NCBI GenBank assembly: GCA_029938185.1
Contig: JAOZVK010000425.1
Coordinates: 1-5,158, forward strand
Reading direction: 5' to 3'
Source of the DNA: Bacteroidales bacterium
Lineage (GTDB): Bacteria; Bacteroidota; Bacteroidia; Bacteroidales; JAOZVK01
Length of the DNA: 5,158 nucleotides
Shown: positions 1 to 5,158 of the stretch, one piece after another
How positions within the stretch are numbered: the stretch's first letter is position 1
Layout of the letters: each line of letters begins with the position of its first letter
Notes under the pieces: model-generated
The model's database searches: none
Told to the model about the DNA's origin: nothing
The model's input: only the letters and a program-made list of their open reading frames with translations
Position numbers and translations under genes: made by a program

Positions 1-120
1 ATGATTTAATAGTTTAATTATCAAATAGTTTTAAGTTCGTAAAGTAGAATTAATTGACTGTAATTAAAAATGTAAGCTTTATTAAAAAGTCTAACAGTTT
101 TAAGTTTGACACTTTTTAAC

Positions 121-152
121 CGCAAAGTTACACAAAGTTTGACGCAAAGTTT
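121..152. repeat. CGCAAAG-type short tandem array
   Basis: Three near-copies of a heptamer start at 121 (CGCAAAG), 131 (CACAAAG) and 143 (CGCAAAG), each followed by TT. The spacings of 10 and 12 nt are irregular. From general memory, unverified here, similar CGCAAAG runs occur between genes in many Bacteroidota and some other bacteria. No function can be read from the sequence. Confidence 0.6.
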
Positions 153-205
153 CGTTAATCTTTACTTTAATTCTATGATTTAAACTACTTGAAAAACAAG
201 ACTGT

Positions 206-230
206 CCAACTTCTGACGGGTAGCCAACTT
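206..230. repeat. CCAACTT direct repeat pair
   Basis: The heptamer CCAACTT occurs at 206-212 and 224-230, 18 nt apart, with TGACGGG between the copies. On the minus strand this reads as two AAGTTGG units. The pair is too short to be sure it is more than chance, but it sits among other intergenic repeats. Confidence 0.3.
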
Positions 231-330
231 TTTTATTTACGTTTTTTTATTTAGTTAGTATTTTTTTGGTATTATAGTTTTAACCACATAGTAGCATAGA
301 GTTTATTAGGTCAAACTGCGCAATCAAAAG

Positions 331-351
331 TCCGTAAGGACGACCTACGGG
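331..351. repeat. GC-rich stem-loop in AT-rich spacer
   Basis: CCGTA (332-336) pairs with TACGG (346-350). After one bulged A (337), GG (338-339) pairs with CC (344-345), closing an ACGA loop; T331 and G351 can add a wobble pair. A competing fold pairs GTCC (330-333) with GGAC (338-341) around a GTAA loop. It is a clear GC island in very AT-rich DNA. It lies about 200 nt past the stop of the neighbouring gene and has no T run, so it is unlikely to be that gene's intrinsic terminator. Confidence 0.5.
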
Positions 352-438
352 GAATAAAGATTATACTCGACATTTATATTTTGTTAAATTGCATATTATA
401 CTAATGTAACAAGACGTAAGTTTCTTTAGTATTATTTA

Positions 439-476
439 GACAGGATTAACAGGATTTACATGTTTAAAATCCTGTC
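439..476. repeat. ACAGGATT inverted repeat element
   Basis: GACAGGATT (439-447) is the perfect reverse complement of AATCCTGTC (468-476). The left arm is doubled: ACAGGATTA (440-448) is followed directly by ACAGGATTT (449-457). The inner copy can also pair with 467-475, leaving a 9-nt loop. The right arm therefore has two alternative partners. Elements of this ACAGGATT type are, from memory, common between genes in Bacteroidota. It lies 80 nt downstream of the minus-strand stop at 556 and could stabilise or end that transcript, but no strong T tract follows on the minus strand. Confidence 0.6.
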
Positions 477-524
477 AAATTATTACATTTATAAACTTAA
501 GCAATTTATGTCTTAATACACTAA

Positions 525-534
525 TGCGTAAGCA
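525..534. repeat. TGC-GTAA-GCA mini-hairpin
   Basis: TGC (525-527) and GCA (532-534) flank a GTAA tetraloop, 21 nt past the stop codon of the 736-residue protein gene. The same C-GTAA-G core occurs at 333-338 and 415-420, each with complementary flanks. A related sequence, GCATAAGCAACATTA, lies at 4442-4456 beside another gene end. The stem is only three base pairs, so it matters as a repeat rather than as a stable structure. Confidence 0.35.
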
Positions 535-555
535 ACAATAAACATGTCAAAAACC

Positions 556-2766
556 TTATTTAAAAATAATAGCAGGTAACTCAAAAGTATGACCTTTTCT
601 TTTTTTAGCTAAGTAAAATTTTGATTTACCGTATTTACCACCACCCATATATGTTTGAGATACTTGAGTACGGTTTCCAAAATATCCATCTATTTCGAGT
701 TTATTATTAGTATTTATAAATATCAAATCTATAAACATATATCTACTAACAATATTATTTTTTCGGTTTCGTATTATACGCCAATCTGAATCAGAAATAA
801 CAATTTTATATAATTTTTTTGAACCTTTGTACTGTGATTTTATTTCCTTTATCAAAGCTTCATTATTTTGTTTTGAAATCAAACTACGTTTGTAATATTT
901 TTCGAGTGGTTTACTAATAGTTGTTTTGATTTTGCTTAAATCATCTACATAGTAGTTAAATTCGCCACTTGCAACTGGTTTTGAAGCTGTGTATTCTTTA
1001 TTTGTAGAAGGATTTTTTACACTAAAATTTACAAACATTTTCACCTTATTATTTCCTTGTTTGAGATTTGGAACAACATATGATAGAAAAATTTCGCCTT
1101 TGTTAAGTAGTCCACTGCTCTGCCTAATACCAAAACCTTTGGTTAATGAATGTTTAAATGAAATATTTGTAGTTTTCTGAAAATCATCTTTATATACTTC
1201 CATCTTTCTGTATTTATTCATATCTTTTTTACCAACAATTTTGCCATTAACTTCAAAATATATATATCTTGTTGCCGATTTTGGTGTTTCAGGTAGTTTA
1301 TCCTTAATCCAACTTTTACCATCTTTGATACACTGATTGTGGTGTGAGCGTTCGAGAAAAATTCTACAATATATATTATCAGTACCAAGAGTAAATTTTT
1401 TCGATAATTGATTTACTTTACCATCAGTTTCGGGAATTGGATTTTTTGAAAAAACTATTTTACCTTTATTTTTTTTATGTAAATCACAAGTAAGTCCATT
1501 GTCAATAATAGGAGAACTCTTTTTCACTATGATAAATTCATCAGTAGCAAGTGGAGTTTTCGATTTATATTCTTTGTTAGAATCTTTATTATTTAATACA
1601 AAAGACACTGATATTTTTATTTTATTATTTCCTTCTTTTAAATTAGGAATTATATGTTTTATAAAAAATTCTTTTATTGTTCCATAAAATGTTGTTTTAT
1701 AATTGTCTTTATCAACTTCGTTATAATAATTGACTTCATTAGCAACATATAGTGCTTTGTCTAACGAAAAAGCCGTTGTTTTTTGAAACAACATAGCATC
1801 GTCCTCTAATATTGGGATTGAATGATATGCAGAAGTAGATTTTCCGTTTTTATCGGTTAGTTTAAAATTTATTCTTATTTCGCCTTCGGGAAGTTCTGGG
1901 AGTTTTTCGACAATCCATTTTTGCCCATCTTTTATTGCTCTATTATGCATAGAATTTTTAAGAAAAGCCATAAAATATATATCATCTTTATCTAAAATAA
2001 ATTTTTTGCTTAATTCGTTCTCATTCCTATCGTTTTGTGGAACTAAATTTTTTGAAAAAACTATTTTACCATTATATTTTTTATGTATATCATCACTAAT
2101 AGCTTGTGCATTAAAAGTTCCATCGGAATTTGCTTCTTCTTCGTCGGAAGATATTAATGTAAATTCGCCAACTGCAACAGGCGTTTTTGGTTTGTACTTA
2201 CCAGCAGCAATTACATAGAAATTAATAGTCATTTTTACTTTATATTCGCCTGCCTCAAGAGCTGAGACTACTTTATTGTAAAAAAACAGACTTAGTTTTT
2301 CATCTAACTCTTCGGCATAAGCATCATGTAATGGTTCAGTAGTTGAGAAACTTGTTGCGTTTTGAAATAATTCTCTTTTTTTATCGCCTAATACTAAATT
2401 GAATGTTTTTTTTAGTTCTTCAACTTCAAATGTTATTTGCATTTTGCCACTAGGTGCTTTGGGTAGTTTTTTGTTTAGATATTTGGCTTGGTTTTTTTTT
2501 GCTCCCGCAATAGTCATGTTATGAAACGATTGTTTATAGAAAGCTCTAAAACAAATATTATCAGTATTTACATTAAATTTGTTAGTCAACTGACTTTCTT
2601 TTCCTCCTTTTAGAGGAATTGTTTTTTTTGAAAAAACTATTTTGCCCAAATGTTTTTTGTGAAAATTATCAGCAATTCCATCATCTTTAAGTAAATCTTG
2701 TGAATAGGATATTGATATGTTTAAAGAAAATAATAAATACAGTGAAATAAAAATGTATTTTTTCAT
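556..2766 (-). CDS. Exported protein with three tandem copies of an unrecognised domain plus a distinct C-terminal domain
   Basis: Function is unknown and I do not recognise the family. Residues 1-22 form a signal peptide: MKK, a hydrophobic core, then a likely cut after SYS before Gln23. There is no lipobox cysteine, so it is probably periplasmic or secreted. Three homologous units begin with an HKK...GKIVFSK motif at residues 36, 228 and 430 and end with a TPVA-G-EF-like strand near 194-202, 404-411 and 597-603. Shared landmarks within each unit are a D-N/D-I segment, S-x-H-N, KLP-x-x-P, FQ-x-A/T-T and a K-V/I-K strand. They look like extracellular beta-rich modules; units 2 and 3 are the most alike. 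Residues about 620-736 form a different domain with SDWRIIRN and a YMGGGKYG glycine turn, reminiscent of C-terminal domains in uncharacterised Bacteroidota proteins. I see no typical T9SS sorting signal. The start at 2766 is fixed by the signal peptide; no Shine-Dalgarno precedes it. The gene is intact and stands alone. Confidence 0.93.
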   Translation of the reverse strand: MKKYIFISLYLLFSLNISISYSQDLLKDDGIADNFHKKHLGKIVFSKKTIPLKGGKESQLTNKFNVNTDNICFRAFYKQSFHNMTIAGAKKNQAKYLNKKLPKAPSGKMQITFEVEELKKTFNLVLGDKKRELFQNATSFSTTEPLHDAYAEELDEKLSLFFYNKVVSALEAGEYKVKMTINFYVIAAGKYKPKTPVAVGEFTLISSDEEEANSDGTFNAQAISDDIHKKYNGKIVFSKNLVPQNDRNENELSKKFILDKDDIYFMAFLKNSMHNRAIKDGQKWIVEKLPELPEGEIRINFKLTDKNGKSTSAYHSIPILEDDAMLFQKTTAFSLDKALYVANEVNYYNEVDKDNYKTTFYGTIKEFFIKHIIPNLKEGNNKIKISVSFVLNNKDSNKEYKSKTPLATDEFIIVKKSSPIIDNGLTCDLHKKNKGKIVFSKNPIPETDGKVNQLSKKFTLGTDNIYCRIFLERSHHNQCIKDGKSWIKDKLPETPKSATRYIYFEVNGKIVGKKDMNKYRKMEVYKDDFQKTTNISFKHSLTKGFGIRQSSGLLNKGEIFLSYVVPNLKQGNNKVKMFVNFSVKNPSTNKEYTASKPVASGEFNYYVDDLSKIKTTISKPLEKYYKRSLISKQNNEALIKEIKSQYKGSKKLYKIVISDSDWRIIRNRKNNIVSRYMFIDLIFINTNNKLEIDGYFGNRTQVSQTYMGGGKYGKSKFYLAKKRKGHTFELPAIIFK
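958..2670 (-). repeat. Three tandem coding repeats of about 180 residues
   Basis: The internal units of the exported protein span roughly 2158-2670 (unit 1), 1534-2094 (unit 2) and 958-1488 (unit 3), joined by short acidic or polar linkers such as DEEEANSDG between units 1 and 2. Unit starts are 192 and 202 codons apart. The units have diverged at the DNA level except for a 23-nt block encoding the GKIVFSK motif (2624-2646, 2048-2070, 1442-1464), which differs by at most one base. This points to old internal duplication rather than a recent one. Confidence 0.85.
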
Positions 2767-2952
2767 ATTATGTAAATAAATAAATGGTTAAAATTTTGCT
2801 TAAGTACTTATACAAAAGTTCTTAACGATCTTCGGGAAAGTTTGATTTTACTAAATTTGTAGTAATAAAATAGCTTGAAGATATTTTAGACTTTATGACA
2901 ACAAAAATATACAAAAATTTAGTTTAAAAAAAATCTGTGGAAATTTGATGAC
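2767..2952. other. AT-rich intergenic gap, presumed leader of the repeat-protein gene
   Basis: This 186-bp gap lies between the stop of the membrane-protein fragment and the start of the exported protein. It contains a 6-bp inverted repeat, TTACTA/TAGTAA, around AATTTG (2848-2865) and a perfect 10-bp palindrome TAAGTACTTA (2801-2810). On the minus strand TATTTTTG (2909 to 2902) fits the Bacteroidota -7 consensus TAnnTTTG, but no TTTG lies at the expected -33 spacing. A promoter for the exported protein is expected here but cannot be placed with confidence. A T8 run follows the upstream gene (2926-2933, minus strand) without a clear stem. Confidence 0.35.
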
Positions 2953-3885
2953 TTAAAGTTTATAAATAATATATTTATCTCCGTTGTATACAGCCTCAAC
3001 TTTTGTGAATTTGTTTTTTATTTTATTTTTATCAAAAATCACATAATCAAGTTTATATTTTTTTTGAATTTCTTTAAAATCTTTTAAACTTAGTTTATGA
3101 AAATAGATTGATTTATTTTTACTACTACCATATAATGCTTTGCGTCTATTGTTATATTCTTTAAAATATTTTTCGTTAAACGGAAATGTATTACCTACAA
3201 ATACTGAGCGTTTATGAATAAGCTGTATAGTTTCTGGAAAAATATTATTTAAGGGTGCAGCAAATACTGCATTTTTATCAGTTTTAGATATAAAATTGCT
3301 TAATTTATTGTTATGAGCAATATGTGTTTTTTTGGGATTATCTTTTATTATTATTAGTGCGATAAAAATAGAGATAATAATTGCTGCAAAAAATGCAGGC
3401 GATAAATTTACATTAAATTTTTTCAAAAATGTATTTATATTTTTCAATTTTCTGTTTAATAATTCCGATAATATGATTGTCCATAATATTGCAATCATCC
3501 AATATCCAAACATTGTAAAGCGAGACATACCAAGCAAAACAAATTCTTTTATAGGAAATAATTCAACAAATAAATACTGCCCGATAACAGAAAAATTAAA
3601 TGATAATATAAAAAGCATATTAACATAAAATATTTTTTTTCGTTTTTTTGCAAATAGTATTATTGGAATCAGTAATAAAATATTTATCAAAAAATAGCTC
3701 CAATACCATGATAGTTTTGTTAAAGAAGCAAATTGTGATGGTAAGTAGTGATGTGCATGCCTATCAACAACATATATTTTAAATAACTCACTTGCCGATA
3801 AATCGGAGCCAGACGAAAAAAATAATTTTAAAACTATAAATAGGTCAAAGACCTTAAAATATAATTGCCAGTAACCCAACTGCAA
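2953..3885 (-). CDS. C-terminal part of a DUF6798-like polytopic membrane protein
   Basis: The motif RHAHHYLPS (residues 42-50) and the later stretch NAVFAAPLNN, KRSVFVG, PF and NNRR (about 205-248) match what I recall of DUF6798-type membrane proteins, which resemble GT-C glycosyltransferases in layout. Their biochemical role is not established. Four membrane helices are visible at about 59-78, 84-107, 119-141 and 163-181. A soluble Lys-rich domain of about 130 residues follows and ends in YIIYKL. The only start available is a TTG at 3885 inside the preceding frame; an in-frame TAA lies seven codons upstream. That start is not credible as a gene beginning, and residues 1-10 are probably read-through of the wrong frame. 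I treat it as the downstream piece of the gene starting at 4357, probably not functional alone. The family assignment comes from remembered motifs. Confidence 0.65.
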   Translation of the reverse strand: MQLGYWQLYFKVFDLFIVLKLFFSSGSDLSASELFKIYVVDRHAHHYLPSQFASLTKLSWYWSYFLINILLLIPIILFAKKRKKIFYVNMLFILSFNFSVIGQYLFVELFPIKEFVLLGMSRFTMFGYWMIAILWTIILSELLNRKLKNINTFLKKFNVNLSPAFFAAIIISIFIALIIIKDNPKKTHIAHNNKLSNFISKTDKNAVFAAPLNNIFPETIQLIHKRSVFVGNTFPFNEKYFKEYNNRRKALYGSSKNKSIYFHKLSLKDFKEIQKKYKLDYVIFDKNKIKNKFTKVEAVYNGDKYIIYKL

Positions 3886-4357
3886 TTGATAATGTTTGGG
3901 GTATTAAAATATCGTAGTAGGAACGCCATAAAGCAATAGAAAATAATCCTGAAACTCGCGGATAAATTGATATTGCAACAAATAGAAATATTACATATAT
4001 AAATAAATCATTATGTTTTAGATATACTTTGCATATTTCGGTTAATGCTATGAAAAATAATATAGGTAATACAATAACTATCAATACTTGCAATATGTAT
4101 ATTACAGTATACCAGTCGCTATTAAATATTTTTTGTAAGCCTACAATAATATATCCGTATATATGGCGTGGGTTTAAATCGTTGTGAGTATTTGTAAAAA
4201 AGTCATTTACTAAATAATTTTTATCAGATATTCTTTCAAAAAAAGTACCCATATCAACAACCCATGTAAATGCAGTTGCTCCACGAAGTATAAAAAAAGC
4301 AGATGATATAATTATTAGTATCAAATATAAAAACAATCTTTTGTTTATTGTTGGCAT
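3854..4357 (-). CDS. N-terminal part of a DUF6798-like polytopic membrane protein
   Basis: It begins with a short basic stretch and a membrane helix (residues 8-25). A periplasmic-type loop follows with DMGTFFERISD and LVNDFFTNTHND (35-60), then NPRHIYGYIIVGL. Further helices lie at about 83-104, 117-133 and 152-167. The D...F.R..D...L.NDFF pattern in the first loop and the P-Q-T-L-S-I-A-V-G-L-L helix (153-163) are typical of the DUF6798/GT-C-like layout. The frame stops at 3854 in the middle of a helix, directly after a TTTT run, so the product would be truncated. ATG 4357 is the first start; the frame stays open 13 codons further upstream but offers no start codon there. The gene lies 114 bp past the aldolase terminator, so it probably has its own promoter, though I see no clear TAnnTTTG box. 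Confidence 0.65.
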   Translation of the reverse strand: MPTINKRLFLYLILIIISSAFFILRGATAFTWVVDMGTFFERISDKNYLVNDFFTNTHNDLNPRHIYGYIIVGLQKIFNSDWYTVIYILQVLIVIVLPILFFIALTEICKVYLKHNDLFIYVIFLFVAISIYPRVSGLFSIALWRSYYDILIPQTLSIAVGLLAIIF

Positions 4358-4458
4358 TGTTTTGTTTAGTTCTTCAAGTTTATTTAACCAATTTTGTTAT
4401 TCTTCAATTAGCAGATAATCAGTAGTAATAACACTATTTAGGCATAAGCAACATTAAA
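4358..4458. other. Short intergenic spacer before the membrane-protein gene
   Basis: The spacer holds no gene. At 4442-4456 GCATAAGCAACATTA matches 13 of 15 bases of the sequence at 526-540; each copy ends about 16 nt beyond a minus-strand stop codon. No CAAAnnTA, the plus-strand image of the Bacteroidota -7 box, was found, so the promoter of the membrane gene cannot be placed. Confidence 0.3.
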
Positions 4459-4482
4459 AGGCTCGAAGAGCCTATTTTTTTT
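4456..4482 (-). terminator. Bidirectional intrinsic terminator overlapping the aldolase stop codon
   Basis: AGGCTC (4459-4464) pairs perfectly with GAGCCT (4468-4473) around a 3-nt loop. Read on the minus strand, the stem is followed by TTTTAAT and starts inside the TAG stop codon (4472-4474) of the aldolase-like gene. The A8 tract on its other side encodes the last Gln-Lys-Lys codons. Read on the plus strand, the same stem is followed by A and T8 (4475-4482), a stronger terminator that would block antisense transcription. It separates the aldolase transcript from the membrane gene. Confidence 0.8.
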
Positions 4483-5068
4483 GTCGGTATTGTTCGGCTT
4501 CCCAGTTCGATAAATATGCTAATTCATCAAAATCTAAATAGTTGATTTGTTCGTTTTTTGTATTTTCAATTGTGAGTAGATTAAATTTAAGTACATCTTC
4601 AATTTCTTTTGCTTTTCGTATATTGTTTGCAATTATAAATACATGTTCTTTGTATAAAACAATTTTAGGTGTTTCAAAATATTTATTCTTGTATTTATCA
4701 ATTGCCTTACTATCTTTAATATCAATCAATTCTATGGTATTTATTCCACAATAAACCAATTTATCAGGACAAAATACTTGAGTCATCAACAAATTTTTAT
4801 TTTTACTGACAATTCGTTTTATTTCAAAATCATCTGAAATATAACTAATTAGATTTTTATCATTAATAGTATTGCTAAGCGTTGAACAAAGCTTATATTT
4901 ACTTAAATCAATGTTCAGATAATTTTCTATTTTCAACAAAACCTTTTCGGTTAATCCTATAATATCATTCAAATTGTTTGATGAAACAATAAGTCCATGA
5001 TTTTGAAGAAAAATAATATTTGGCAGTTGCTTGTTTTTTTCAACAAAAATATCAATTTCTTTTTGCAT
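4472..5068 (-). CDS. C-terminal part of a class II aldolase/adducin family protein (5' end broken or missing)
   Basis: The segment NIIFLQNHGLIVSS (residues 17-30) is the signature around the third zinc-ligand histidine of class II aldolases such as L-fuculose-phosphate aldolase; here it is His24. A second domain follows with VFCPDKLVYCG (98-108) and the ending YLSNWEAEQYR (185-195), as in longer class II aldolase-family proteins that carry a C-terminal extension. Family members cleave or rearrange sugar phosphates in the cytoplasm; the substrate here cannot be told. ATG 5068 is the first canonical start, but the frame stays open to 5137 and encodes IRPVQYKTPGIELAIE, which resembles the conserved P-G-x-x-L-A segment just before this domain. 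The true protein therefore extends upstream, where TAA (5138-5140) closes the frame. The N-terminal half with the other zinc histidines is absent, so this piece alone should not be active. It ends in its own terminator. Confidence 0.75.
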   Translation of the reverse strand: MQKEIDIFVEKNKQLPNIIFLQNHGLIVSSNNLNDIIGLTEKVLLKIENYLNIDLSKYKLCSTLSNTINDKNLISYISDDFEIKRIVSKNKNLLMTQVFCPDKLVYCGINTIELIDIKDSKAIDKYKNKYFETPKIVLYKEHVFIIANNIRKAKEIEDVLKFNLLTIENTKNEQINYLDFDELAYLSNWEAEQYRQKK

Positions 5069-5158
5069 TTCAATGGCAAGTTCTATACCCGGAGTTTTGT
5101 ATTGTACTGGTCTTATAAAAATACGAGCAAAAATAGCTTATTTAAGTTTTTTATTAGT

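Larger units (their letters stand above)
1..555. other. Gene-free, repeat-bearing intergenic region
   Basis: No convincing coding sequence is seen on either strand; the ATG at position 1 meets TAA two codons later. The stretch lies downstream of the 736-residue protein gene. It carries several short repeat families listed separately: a CGCAAAG-type array (121-152), a CCAACTT direct pair (206-230), a hairpin at 331-351, an inverted repeat built on ACAGGATT (439-476) and a GTAA-loop hairpin at 525-534. The mixture looks like a mosaic of dispersed intergenic elements rather than a decayed gene. T-rich patches lie around 230-268. No RNA gene is recognised. Confidence 0.7.
2953..4357 (-). pseudogene. 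Split polytopic membrane protein gene (DUF6798-like), out-of-frame join
   Basis: The two overlapping reading frames below look like the two ends of one gene: N-terminal membrane segments, then a HAHHYLPS motif, more membrane segments and a soluble C-terminal domain. They overlap by 32 nt in different frames. Removing one T from the TTTT run at 3856-3859 would join them into about 467 codons. Proteins of this type, as I recall them, are longer and carry a further membrane block with an H-P-L-x-G motif between these two parts, and I cannot find that motif here. The locus is therefore probably an internal deletion plus frameshift, or an assembly collapse, rather than a simple indel. Confidence 0.6.

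Noticed and set aside
1..9. ATG at the left edge as the start of a gene
   Set aside because: The frame is closed by TAA at 7-9.
121..540. CRISPR array in the repeat-bearing left spacer
   Set aside because: Repeats are short, imperfect and irregularly spaced, with no uniform spacers and no cas gene nearby.
989..2218. Plus-strand open frames opposite the exported protein gene (989-1180, 1499-1687, 2006-2218)
   Set aside because: They are antisense to a long intact gene with a signal peptide and conserved internal repeats. Their repetitive low-complexity sequences mirror that coding strand.
2852..2859. TAAATTTG on the plus strand as a promoter
   Set aside because: It matches the -7 consensus, but no plus-strand gene follows; it forms part of the small inverted repeat at 2848-2865.
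2902..2909. TATTTTTG on the minus strand as the -7 box of the exported protein gene
   Set aside because: It fits TAnnTTTG, but no TTTG lies at the expected -33 spacing, and such matches are common in AT-rich DNA.
3332..3628. 98-codon plus-strand frame inside the membrane protein fragment
   Set aside because: It is antisense to membrane-helix codons, which yield Asn/Ile/Phe-rich open frames by composition. The opposite strand has clear family motifs.
4358..4396. Upstream extension of the membrane protein beyond ATG 4357
   Set aside because: The frame is open for 13 codons and encodes an amphipathic-looking stretch, but it has no ATG, GTG or TTG and ends at an in-frame TAA.
4542..4754. 70-codon plus-strand frame opposite the aldolase-like gene
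   Set aside because: It is antisense to recognisable aldolase-family sequence and lacks any motif or leader of its own.

Overview
The window is strongly AT-rich, and every supportable gene reads on the minus strand. No start has a Shine-Dalgarno sequence; starts are preceded by A/T-rich leaders. The proteins are rich in Lys, Asn and Ile. Together with ACAGGATT-type and CGCAAAG-type intergenic repeats, this suggests a member of the Bacteroidota, probably from an environmental or uncultured lineage. That assignment is inference, because no marker gene is present.

Layout from left to right: (1) 1-555 has no gene. It holds short repeats and hairpins: a CGCAAAG array, a CCAACTT pair, three C-GTAA-G hairpins and an ACAGGATT inverted repeat. 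(2) 556-2766 encodes a 736-residue exported protein with a signal peptide, three tandem copies of an unrecognised domain of about 180 residues, and a different C-terminal domain. (3) 2767-2952 is a short AT-rich gap. (4) 2953-4357 is a polytopic membrane protein gene split into two overlapping frames (N-terminal 167 codons, C-terminal 310 codons). It resembles the DUF6798-type membrane proteins, but the join is out of frame and a central piece seems to be missing. (5) 4358-4471 is a gap whose right end is a hairpin terminator overlapping the stop codon of the next gene. (6) 4472-5137 is the C-terminal part of a class II aldolase/adducin-type protein. Its frame is closed by a stop at 5138-5140, upstream of sequence that still looks like family homology.

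The genes do not form an obvious pathway. The aldolase ends in its own terminator, the membrane gene starts afresh about 114 bp later, and the repeat protein starts 186 bp after that. The intact, unrecognised triple-repeat exported protein is the most interesting item. The other two genes are both interrupted near short T or A runs. This may be real gene decay or indel/assembly error, and it should be settled before any function is assigned. I see no CRISPR array, tRNA, rRNA, transposase or defence system.
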